From an uncultured Muribaculaceae bacterium (GTDB lineage: Bacteria; Bacteroidota; Bacteroidia; Bacteroidales; Muribaculaceae), in contig CAKTOT010000001.1 in the NCBI GenBank assembly GCA_934590135.1, forward strand, positions 1 to 64,000: 64,000 nt of DNA. Direction: 5' to 3'. Every line of letters begins with the position of its first letter. Position 1 is the first letter of the stretch. Under the pieces are notes generated by a model. It worked only from the letters and a program-made list of their open reading frames with translations. It did not search any database and was not told the origin of the DNA. A program made the position numbers and the translations under genes. Positions 16,674-24,315 of this stretch are shown here, piece by piece.

Positions 16674-18365
16674 ATGAAACGTATCATTGAGTGCGTTCCC
16701 AATTTCAGTGAGGGACGCCGCCCCGAAGTTATACAGGAAATAGTCAAGAGCATCGAGGATGTCGAGGGCGTCCGGCTGCTGGACGTGGACCCCGGAAAGG
16801 CTACCAACCGCACGGTGGTGACTTTTGCCGGCACACCCGAAGCGGTGGTTGATGCGGCCTTCCGCAGCGTCAAGAAGGCCTCCGAGCTCATCGATATGCG
16901 TACACATCACGGCGAGCATCCGCGCATAGGTGCCACGGACGTTCTGCCCTTGGTGCCGGTGAGCGGCGTCACCCTCGAGGAGTGTGCCGAGATGGCTCGT
17001 GCTCTTGCCAAACGTATCGCCGAGGAGTTGGCGATACCAACGTATTGCTATGAGGCGGCGGCTTTGCGTGACGAGCGTCGCAACTTGGCTGTATGCCGCA
17101 AGGGCGAGTACGAGGCTCTGGCTCAGCGTATCACCGACCCGGCGGAGATGCCGGACTTCGGCGGCGGCGAGTTCACCGAGCAGGCCGCGCGTAGCGGAGC
17201 CACCGTCGTCGGAGCGCGTGACTTCCTGGTTGCCGTCAATTTCAATCTCAATTCGACCAGCACCCGTCGCGCCAATGCCATCGCTTTTGATGTCCGCGAA
17301 AAAGGCCGTCCGCGCCGTGAGGGCAACCCCATCACGGGCAAGATTGTGCGCGATGCCGAGGGCAATCCGGTGATGATTCCGGGTACGCTCAAGGGGTGCA
17401 AGGCCATAGGCTGGTACATCGAGGAATATGGCATCGCTCAGGTGTCGATGAATATCACGGATATACGCGCCACGCCGCTGCACGTCGCTTTCGAAGAAGT
17501 GTGCCGCGCCGCCGACCGACGCGGATTGCGTGTCACCGGAACCGAAATTGTAGGTCTGGTGCCGCGTTCGTGCCTGCTGGATGCCGGACGCTACTTCCTG
17601 CGCAAGCAGTGCCGCTCGCTGGGTATCAGCGATGACGAGATTATCAAGATAGCCGTCAAGTCGCTCGGCCTTGAGGATTTGGCACCTTTCAAGGTACACG
17701 AAAAAGTAATAGAAGACCTCCTGGCTCCCAAGGGCGGCAAGAAGCTCGTCGACCTTACCTGTCAGGGATTTGCCGAGGAGACGGCCAGCGAATCTCCGGC
17801 CCCCGGCGGCGGCTCGGTGTCTGCATACATGGGCGCCATGGGTGCCGCTCTGGCTACGATGGTCGCCAATCTTTCGGCACACAAGCCCGGATGGGATGAC
17901 CGCTGGGAGTTCTTCTCCGACTGGGCAGTGAAGGGACATGCACTGATGCAGCGTCTGCTCGCTTTGGTGGACGAGGATACCGAAGCCTTCAATCGCATTA
18001 TGGCCGTATTTGCTATGCCCAAAGGCACGGACGAGGAAAAGGCTGCACGTGCCGCCGCCCTCGAGGAGGCCACACTATACGCCGCCCAAGTGCCGCTGAA
18101 GACTATGAAGGCCGCAATGGAGGTCTTCGAAGTGGCGCACGCCATGGCCGTAGAGGGCAACCCCAATTCGCTGTCGGATGCCGGCGTGGCCATACTTGCC
18201 GCTCGTGCCGCCGTGCGCGGTGCGGCGCTCAATGTGATGATAAACGCTGCCGGGCTCAAGGATAAGGACAAGGCCAAAGCCCTCAGAGGCGAGGCTCAGT
18301 CCTTGGCAGCCGAGGCGGACAGCCGCGAACAGACTCTAATATCCGAAATCGAAGAAAGACTATGA
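16674..18365 (+). CDS. ftcD: Bifunctional glutamate formimidoyltransferase / formimido-THF cyclodeaminase
   Basis: This 563-residue cytoplasmic enzyme moves the formimino group from formiminoglutamate to tetrahydrofolate. It then deaminates the product to 5,10-methenyl-THF, ending histidine breakdown with glutamate. The N-terminal FTCD_N/FTCD domains run from IIECVPNFSEGRRPEVI to about residue 300 (VTFAGTPEAVVDAAF, HHGEHPRIGATDVLPLVPV). The cyclodeaminase domain spans about 350-563 (ESPAPGGGSVSAYMGAMGAAL). The fusion makes a separate hutG unnecessary. I chose the ATG at 16674 over the in-frame GTG 15 bases earlier, as MKRIIECVPNFSEG is the usual N-terminus. It overlaps hutU by four bases. Confidence 0.95.
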   Translation: MKRIIECVPNFSEGRRPEVIQEIVKSIEDVEGVRLLDVDPGKATNRTVVTFAGTPEAVVDAAFRSVKKASELIDMRTHHGEHPRIGATDVLPLVPVSGVTLEECAEMARALAKRIAEELAIPTYCYEAAALRDERRNLAVCRKGEYEALAQRITDPAEMPDFGGGEFTEQAARSGATVVGARDFLVAVNFNLNSTSTRRANAIAFDVREKGRPRREGNPITGKIVRDAEGNPVMIPGTLKGCKAIGWYIEEYGIAQVSMNITDIRATPLHVAFEEVCRAADRRGLRVTGTEIVGLVPRSCLLDAGRYFLRKQCRSLGISDDEIIKIAVKSLGLEDLAPFKVHEKVIEDLLAPKGGKKLVDLTCQGFAEETASESPAPGGGSVSAYMGAMGAALATMVANLSAHKPGWDDRWEFFSDWAVKGHALMQRLLALVDEDTEAFNRIMAVFAMPKGTDEEKAARAAALEEATLYAAQVPLKTMKAAMEVFEVAHAMAVEGNPNSLSDAGVAILAARAAVRGAALNVMINAAGLKDKDKAKALRGEAQSLAAEADSREQTLISEIEERL

Positions 18366-20368
18366 CACTCAACGAATTCCAACAAGATATCATCGGCGGT
18401 ATCCCGTCCCGACTGCCCGAAGCGCAGGAATATGATACTTCCGTCAACCACGCTCCGCGACGTAAGGACATTCTCACGCCGGCCCAAAAGGCTCTGGCGT
18501 TGAAGAATGCGTTGCGTTATTTCCCCAAGGAGCAGCACGCCGTACTGGCCCCGGAATTTGCCGTGGAGCTGCGCCGCTATGGCCGTATATATATGTATCG
18601 CCTGCGCCCGCATTATCCGATGTATGCCCGTCCTATCGAGGAATACCCGGCCAAGTGCCGTCAGGCGGCGGCCATAATGCTGATGATTCAGAACAACTTG
18701 GACCCGCGCGTGGCTCAGCATCCGCACGAGCTTATCACTTACGGCGGCAACGGCGCCGTGTTCCAGAATTGGGCGCAGTATCGCCTGACTATGCAATACC
18801 TGTCGCAGATGACCGAAAATCAGACATTGGTGATGTACTCGGGGCATCCGTTAGGACTATTCCCGTCACATAAGGACGCACCGCGTGTGGTCGTCACCAA
18901 CGGCATGGTCATTCCCAATTACTCGAAGCCGGACGACTGGGAGCGCTTCAACGCTATGGGCGTGTCGCAGTATGGTCAGATGACCGCGGGTTCGTATATG
19001 TACATAGGCCCGCAGGGCATCGTCCACGGCACCACCATTACGGTGCTCAATGCCGCTCGTAAACGCCGCGCGCCGGGCGACACACGCCGTATGCTGTTTG
19101 TGTCCTCCGGATTGGGCGGAATGTCGGGCGCACAGCCCAAGGCAGGCAACATAGCCGGAGTGGTCAGCGTCGTCGCCGAAATCAATCCGGCAGCCGTCGA
19201 GAAGCGTCACAGCCAAGGATGGGTGGACGAGGTGCACACCTCGCTGGACGAGCTTATCCCGCGCCTACGCCGTGCCTTGGACGCCGGCGAGGTGGTGTCT
19301 ATGGCCTATCAGGGCAATATCGTAGACCTGTGGGAACGTCTGGCCGATGAGGACATCCGCGTGGATTTGGGCAGCGACCAAACCTCGTTGCACAATCCGT
19401 GGGCCGGCGGATACTATCCGGCAGGACTCACTTACGAACAATCGCGCACGATGATGGCCGAAGACCCTGAGCAATTCAAACAGCAGGTGCAAATGTCTCT
19501 GCGCCGTCAGGTGGCCGCCATCAATAAGCTCACAGCCCGCGGTATGTACTTCTTTGACTACGGCAACGCCTTTATGCTGGAAGCTTCGCGCGCCGGAGCG
19601 GACATCGTAGATGCCGACGGCAAGTTCATATACCCATCTTACGTGCAGGATATTATGGGACCGCTGTTCTTCGACTACGGCTTCGGACCATTCCGTTGGG
19701 TATGTACCTCGGGGCGGCCTGAGGACTTGGCCATGAGCGACGATATAGCACGTCGTGTACTCGAAGATATGCGCCGCGAAGCTCCCGATGAAATAGCCGG
19801 ACAGTTGGATGACAATATCCATTGGATAGCCGAGGCCGGCGCCAATAATTTGGTGGTGGGTTCGCAGGCACGCATACTGTATGCGGATGCCGAAGGCCGT
19901 ATGGCCATAGCTCGTGCTTTCAACGAGGCCATAGCCGCCGGGCGCATCTCGGCGCCCATAGTTCTGGGCCGCGACCACCATGATGTCTCCGGCACCGATT
20001 CGCCCTATCGCGAGACCTCCAATATCTATGACGGCTCGGCCTTTACCGCAGATATGGCGGTTCAGAATGTCATCGGCGACGGATTTCGCGGTGCCACCTG
20101 GGTGTCGCTGCACAACGGCGGCGGCGTCGGATGGGGCGAAGTCGTCAACGGCGGCTTCGGTATGGTCATCGACGGCAGCGCCGAGTCGCGCCGACACATA
20201 GACGAGATGATGCTGTGGGATGTCAATAACGGCATTGCACGCCGCAGCTGGGCTCGCAACAGCGGCGCCATGTCGGCGGCGCGTCGTGCTATGGATCTGC
20301 ATCCGGATATGGTCATCACTATGCCTAATATTGCAGACGATGACCTGGTGCGCGATGCACTTGTGTGA
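18362..20368 (+). CDS. hutU: Urocanate hydratase
   Basis: This 668-residue NAD-dependent enzyme converts urocanate to imidazolone propionate, the second step of histidine degradation. It is the long Bacteroidetes form; many other urocanases have about 550 residues. Visible are YGGNGAVFQNW, the NAD-binding FVSSGLGGMSGAQPKAGN segment near 244-261, DLGSDQTSLHNP, and GRDHHDVSGTDSPYRET followed by NGGGVGWGEVVNGGFGM near the C-terminus. It starts inside the ftcD stop (ATGA overlap). The next gene hutH begins 68 bases after its stop, so the whole hut set is probably one transcript. Confidence 0.96.
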   Translation: MTLNEFQQDIIGGIPSRLPEAQEYDTSVNHAPRRKDILTPAQKALALKNALRYFPKEQHAVLAPEFAVELRRYGRIYMYRLRPHYPMYARPIEEYPAKCRQAAAIMLMIQNNLDPRVAQHPHELITYGGNGAVFQNWAQYRLTMQYLSQMTENQTLVMYSGHPLGLFPSHKDAPRVVVTNGMVIPNYSKPDDWERFNAMGVSQYGQMTAGSYMYIGPQGIVHGTTITVLNAARKRRAPGDTRRMLFVSSGLGGMSGAQPKAGNIAGVVSVVAEINPAAVEKRHSQGWVDEVHTSLDELIPRLRRALDAGEVVSMAYQGNIVDLWERLADEDIRVDLGSDQTSLHNPWAGGYYPAGLTYEQSRTMMAEDPEQFKQQVQMSLRRQVAAINKLTARGMYFFDYGNAFMLEASRAGADIVDADGKFIYPSYVQDIMGPLFFDYGFGPFRWVCTSGRPEDLAMSDDIARRVLEDMRREAPDEIAGQLDDNIHWIAEAGANNLVVGSQARILYADAEGRMAIARAFNEAIAAGRISAPIVLGRDHHDVSGTDSPYRETSNIYDGSAFTADMAVQNVIGDGFRGATWVSLHNGGGVGWGEVVNGGFGMVIDGSAESRRHIDEMMLWDVNNGIARRSWARNSGAMSAARRAMDLHPDMVITMPNIADDDLVRDALV

Positions 20369-20436
20369 CCTCGAACGACGAAAACCATTGTCAGTATTCT
20401 CAACAATTTCAGAATCACAAAAATCTTACCTCATAT

Positions 20437-21924
20437 ATGTACCATACCATTAGCGAAAGGCATATCACGCCTGCCAAAATATACGAAATCGTTGCCTCGG
20501 GCAAGACGCTGCGTTTGTCACCCCAAGCGGAAGAGCGCATACGCAAATGTCGCGAGTATTTGGACAAGAAGGCCGTCGACGGCACGCCCATCTATGGCGT
20601 CACCACGGGTTTCGGCTCGCTGTGCAACGTCTCTATAGACCAAAAAGACCTCTCCACGCTCCAACGTAACCTGATAATGTCGCACGCCTGCGGCACGGGC
20701 GAGCGTGTGCCCTCCGAGATTGTCAAGTTGATGATGCTGCTGAAAGTTCAGTCGCTGGCTTACGGCCACTCGGGTGTACAAGTGGCGACCGTACAGCGAC
20801 TTATCGATATGTACAACCACGATATCATCCCCGTTGTCTATCAGCAGGGCTCGCTGGGCGCCTCCGGCGACTTGGCGCCGCTGGCTCATATGTCGCTGCC
20901 GCTCATCGGAATGGGCGAAGTGGAATATATGGGCAAGGTGGTGGATGCCGGCGAGGTGATGCGCAAGATGGGGTGGGAGCCTATCAACCTCCAGTCCAAA
21001 GAAGGACTGGCGCTGCTCAACGGAACGCAGTTTATGAACGCCTACGGCACATGGGCGCTGCACATGGCTCATCGCATATCGGCATGGGCCGATGTAATCG
21101 GCGCCATCTCGCTGGATGCCTTCGACGGACACATCGAGCCCTTCAATGACTCGGTCAACCGCATCCGCGCCCACCGCGGTCAGTCGGATACGGCCACATT
21201 CTTCCGCAAATTTATGGAAGGTAGTGAGATTCTGGTGCGTCCCAAGAAAGACGTTCAAGATCCATACTCGTTCCGCTGCATCCCGCAGGTACATGGAGCG
21301 ACCAAGGACACAATACGTTACGTGGACAGTGTGTTCGAAGCCGAAAGCAACTCGGTGACGGACAACCCGACGGTGTTCCCGGACGAAGATCTCGTTGTCT
21401 CGGCCGGCAATTTCCACGGCCAACCTCTGGCCATCGCCATGGACGCCCTGTCCATAGCTGTTGCCGAGCTGGGCAGCATTTCCGAACGCCGCATATATCG
21501 CCTCATCTCGGGCCTTCGCGACTTGCCGCGCTTCCTCGTGGCCAATCCGGGCCTCAATAGCGGCTTTATGATTCCGCAGTACACGGCAGCCTCTATCGTC
21601 AGCCAAAGCAAGGGCCTGTGTATGCCCGCCTCGGTGGACTCGATTTCGTCCTCGCAAGACCAGGAAGACCATGTAAGTATGGGCGCCAATGCAGCCACCA
21701 AGCTGTATCGCGTAGTGCTCAACACCGAGCGCGTGCTCGGCATTGAGCTTTTCAACGCCGTTCAGGCCCTCGACTTCCGCCGTCCGCTCAAGTCCTCTCC
21801 GGCCATCGAAGCACTCGTGGCCGAATATCGCGCCATCGTCCCCTATATCGACAATGACCAACCGATGTATCCGCATATCGCCAATTCAATCAAATTCATA
21901 CAGCGCGTAGCACCGCGCATTTGA
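20437..21924 (+). CDS. hutH: Histidine ammonia-lyase
   Basis: This 495-residue enzyme deaminates L-histidine to trans-urocanate with the self-formed MIO cofactor. The MIO triad Ala-Ser-Gly is at residues 142-144 (GSLGASGDLAPLAH), exactly the classical HutH numbering. That supports the ATG at 20437 over the GTG at 20365, which overlaps the hutU stop. Other signatures are YGVTTGFGSLCNV, LLNGTQFMNAYGTWAL, SVTDNPTVFPDEDLVVSAGNFHG-type substrate-binding residues, and SQDQEDHVSMGANAA. It is the third gene of the hut operon. A strong hairpin separates it from hutI. Confidence 0.97.
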   Translation: MYHTISERHITPAKIYEIVASGKTLRLSPQAEERIRKCREYLDKKAVDGTPIYGVTTGFGSLCNVSIDQKDLSTLQRNLIMSHACGTGERVPSEIVKLMMLLKVQSLAYGHSGVQVATVQRLIDMYNHDIIPVVYQQGSLGASGDLAPLAHMSLPLIGMGEVEYMGKVVDAGEVMRKMGWEPINLQSKEGLALLNGTQFMNAYGTWALHMAHRISAWADVIGAISLDAFDGHIEPFNDSVNRIRAHRGQSDTATFFRKFMEGSEILVRPKKDVQDPYSFRCIPQVHGATKDTIRYVDSVFEAESNSVTDNPTVFPDEDLVVSAGNFHGQPLAIAMDALSIAVAELGSISERRIYRLISGLRDLPRFLVANPGLNSGFMIPQYTAASIVSQSKGLCMPASVDSISSSQDQEDHVSMGANAATKLYRVVLNTERVLGIELFNAVQALDFRRPLKSSPAIEALVAEYRAIVPYIDNDQPMYPHIANSIKFIQRVAPRI

Positions 21925-21939
21925 CGCCACTCCACGCAA

Positions 21940-21987
21940 CCCATAATGACTATAATGGCCTTGAAAGGCTATAATAGCCATTATGGG
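21940..21987 (+). promoter_or_regulatory. Hairpin between hutH and hutI
   Basis: CCCATAATG (21940-21948) pairs with CATTATGGG (21979-21987), and inner bases (CTATAAT/ATTATAG type) extend the stem. It covers the first possible hutI ATG at 21983. No T-run follows, so it is more likely a translational or processing element than a terminator. Confidence 0.5.
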
Positions 21988-22009
21988 CGCGTGCCACACC
22001 GACATCGCT

Positions 22010-23248
22010 ATGGACACTCTATTATATAATATCGGGCTGCTCGCCGGCATCGAAACGCAAGGCCGCACACGCCTGCAAGGAACTGAAATGGGCGAGGACC
22101 GCTCGATGCGCGATGCCTATCTCGTTATACGTGATGGACTTATCGTCGAATTCGGGCCCATGACCGCCGTGCCGCGTGACCGCCGCTACGATACCGAGAC
22201 GGACGTCCGTGGCGGCGCCGTGCTCCCGGCATTCTGCGACTCGCACACGCATATCGTGTACGCCGGTTCGCGCGAACAGGAATTTGAGGACAAAATACGC
22301 GGCCTATCTTACGAAGACATCGCCCGGCGAGGCGGCGGAATACTCAACTCGGCCGACTTGTTGCACAATACCTCCGAAGACGAACTTTACCGCCAAGCAT
22401 TGCCGCGTGCACGCCGTATGATTGAGTACGGCACAGGAAGCATCGAAGTCAAAAGCGGATACGGGCTCAACCTCCGCGACGAACTGAAGATGCTGCGCGT
22501 CATTGCCCGTTTGCGTCAAGACCTGCCGGCCAATATCGTGTCTACCTTTCTGGGTGCGCACGCGCTGCCGCGCAACCTCGCCGGCGACTATCAGACGTAT
22601 GTCGACATGGTGTGCCGCGAAATGATTCCGGCCGTGGCGCACGAAGGCCTTGCCCAATATATAGATGTATTCTGCGACCGAGGATTCTTCACGCCGCAGC
22701 ATACGGCGCAGATGCTCGAATGCGGGTATCGCTACGGCCTGCGTCCCAAGATCCACGCCAACGAGCTGGACTACTCCGGCGGCGTAGAAGTCGGCGTGGC
22801 TCACAACGCACTCTCAGTAGACCATCTGGAGCACACTTCCGATGACCAAATACGCGTGCTCAAAGGCACAGCCACGATGCCGACGGTACTCCCCGGATGC
22901 TCGCTGTTTTCGCGGCTGCCTTACGCCCCCGCACGCCGTATGATTGATGCCGGACTGGGCGTCGCTGCCGCCTCGGACTACAACCCCGGCTCGACACCCT
23001 CGGGCAATATGTCGCTGGTTAATTCGCTGCTATGCATACAGATGCGGCTCACGCCGGCCGAAGCACTCGCCGCCACCACCATCAACGGCGCCTACGCCAT
23101 GGGCCTGTCCGAGACCACGGGCGCCATCGCCGTCGGCCGCCGCGCCGACCTACGCATCACCGAGCCCGTCCCCTCGCTCGCCTTCCTGCCATACTCCTTC
23201 GGCGACAACCTCACCCGCACGACCCTCCTCGCCGGCCTCCCCGCCTGA
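22010..23248 (+). CDS. hutI: Imidazolonepropionase
   Basis: This metal-dependent amidohydrolase opens imidazolone propionate to formiminoglutamate, the third step of histidine breakdown. The sequence shows the zinc-site CDSHTHIVYAGSR, a KSGYGL motif, the VSTFLGAHALP strand, HANELDYSGGVEVGVAHNALSVDHLEH split across the second metal cluster, and SDYNPGSTPSGNM. The frame is open from an ATG at 21983, but that codon sits in a hairpin. The ATG at 22010 gives MDTLLYNIGLL, closer to the family, and a length of 412 residues, close to the usual size. It is the last gene of the hut operon. Confidence 0.93.
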   Translation: MDTLLYNIGLLAGIETQGRTRLQGTEMGEDRSMRDAYLVIRDGLIVEFGPMTAVPRDRRYDTETDVRGGAVLPAFCDSHTHIVYAGSREQEFEDKIRGLSYEDIARRGGGILNSADLLHNTSEDELYRQALPRARRMIEYGTGSIEVKSGYGLNLRDELKMLRVIARLRQDLPANIVSTFLGAHALPRNLAGDYQTYVDMVCREMIPAVAHEGLAQYIDVFCDRGFFTPQHTAQMLECGYRYGLRPKIHANELDYSGGVEVGVAHNALSVDHLEHTSDDQIRVLKGTATMPTVLPGCSLFSRLPYAPARRMIDAGLGVAAASDYNPGSTPSGNMSLVNSLLCIQMRLTPAEALAATTINGAYAMGLSETTGAIAVGRRADLRITEPVPSLAFLPYSFGDNLTRTTLLAGLPA

Positions 23249-23592
23249 GCATCTCCCGTCCAATAAAATCGGAATAAGGCCCTCATCGATGATGCCATCT
23301 TCGTCTGCCCGCTTTTTTTGTGGGGGGCACCATCTAAAACCACTATTTTGCGATAGAAGTCTCGGCAAGCTTTAATATGCTTTAACGAGAATGTTTCTTG
23401 TTTGCGCTTGTCCGAGTCGTCCACACTTAGTGCAGACCGGACATACGCTTATTTTTGTGCCAGTGTTTGCATATTGCTACTACATAATTGGTTGCAAAGA
23501 CGACTATTATTGCAGTGCAAAGATACGGCTTTATGTTATATGCCCCAAATAATCAATGCTTTACGTCATTGATGTCCTAAGTGGCGGATTGC
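23249..23592. other. Intergenic region after hutI
   Basis: No gene recognised in 344 bases. There is a T7 followed by GTGGGGGGC near 23313-23329, and one minus-strand promoter-like box (TATCTTTG, plus 23518-23525) pointing towards hutI with no recognised gene behind it. A short antisense frame starting at 23424 runs into the hutI 3' end and is not convincing as a gene. Confidence 0.5.
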
Positions 23593-24183
23593 TCAGTGAA
23601 GAGGCTTTTCGTAGGCGAGGCGGGGGCCCCAGGAGAATTGGCACAGGCCGCGGCAGGTGTAGTCGGCGCGTCTGAGGATGCGCTGCATCACGAAGTTGTC
23701 CCGGCCGGTGTCTATGCGCATGGCGAGCAGCCCTTGCGCGGCAAGATGCGCTTCGGACAGAGCAAAGATTCGGGCGGCAAGACCTTGACCGCGGAATTGC
23801 GGAGCTATGGCCAGACGGTGGATGACGCCGTAAGGTCCCGGAAATTGCCATATCCGGGATAGGCGGTCGTACTCGGCATCACCCTCGGTGAGATAGGCAT
23901 AGGCGATGATGCTCTCATTTTCGGTGATGTTCTCATTTTCGGCGATGTTCTCATTTTCGGCGATGTTCGAGCATTTGATGGTAAAATTTACGGCTTTGGC
24001 GGCGATGCCGTCGTTTTCGAAGACGTATGCGCCTTTGGCGGCTATGTCGGCGGCAATGTTGTCGTATGCCGGATAGCCGTCTTCCCATTGGCGAAACCCG
24101 CATTGGCGCTGGAACCGGCGTGCGCTGTCGGTGATTGCCAGTATTTGTTCGATGTCTGCCGTAACGGCTTCTCTAATTTTCAT
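23593..24183 (-). CDS. GNAT-family N-acetyltransferase with a repeat insertion
   Basis: This 196-residue protein has the GNAT fold. It has an N-terminal IREAVTADIEQILAITDSARRFQ helix, the acetyl-CoA-binding motif A RLAIAPQFRGQGLAARIF (residues about 129-146) and a C-terminal RRADYTCRGLCQF strand. The substrate is unknown. Between about residues 73 and 91 the fold is interrupted by a low-complexity segment of repeated six-residue IAENEN-type units, encoded by three 18-base repeats (23913-23966). A perfect minus-strand promoter box ends four bases from the ATG, implying a leaderless message. Confidence 0.85.
   Translation of the reverse strand: MKIREAVTADIEQILAITDSARRFQRQCGFRQWEDGYPAYDNIAADIAAKGAYVFENDGIAAKAVNFTIKCSNIAENENIAENENITENESIIAYAYLTEGDAEYDRLSRIWQFPGPYGVIHRLAIAPQFRGQGLAARIFALSEAHLAAQGLLAMRIDTGRDNFVMQRILRRADYTCRGLCQFSWGPRLAYEKPLH
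23913..23966. repeat. Three 18-base tandem repeats inside the acetyltransferase gene
   Basis: Three near-identical 18-base units (TCTCATTTTCGGYGATGT) begin at 23913, 23931 and 23949. The unit length is a multiple of three, so copy changes would keep the reading frame. Confidence 0.85.
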
Positions 24184-24187
24184 ACCC

Positions 24188-24195
24188 CAAAGTTA
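24188..24195 (-). promoter_or_regulatory. Acetyltransferase promoter -7 box abutting the ATG
   Basis: TAACTTTG on the minus strand, four bases upstream of the ATG at 24183. The expected transcription start coincides with the start codon. Confidence 0.5.
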
Positions 24196-24257
24196 GGGAT
24201 AACTATTTGTTTGGGCAAGATTGTCAGGTGTGGTGGTAGACGATATTTGAAAAATAG

Positions 24258-24289
24258 AAAGGAGGCGAACCATGCGGTTCGCCTCCTTT
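24258..24289 (-). terminator. Bidirectional terminator after the C39-like peptidase gene
   Basis: AAAGGAGGCGAACC pairs perfectly with GGTTCGCCTCCTTT around a four-base loop (14 bp). On the minus strand CTATTTTTC follows. It lies 27 bases after the stop of the 1550-residue gene. Confidence 0.85.
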
Positions 24290-24315
24290 ATCGGGGGAAT
24301 GATGGTGGTCAGCGA

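Noticed and set aside
16668..17939. 423-codon minus-strand frame opposite ftcD
   Set aside because: Antisense to a well-supported hut gene and without recognisable motifs.
19265..20302. Minus-strand frame opposite hutU
   Set aside because: Antisense shadow; hutU motifs on the plus strand are unambiguous.
20518..21876. 452-codon minus-strand frame opposite hutH
   Set aside because: Antisense shadow; the MIO triad and family motifs support hutH.
23092..23424. Small minus-strand frame at the hutI 3' end
   Set aside because: Most of it overlaps hutI antisense and the remainder shows no start signal or family; a nearby promoter-like box is not enough.
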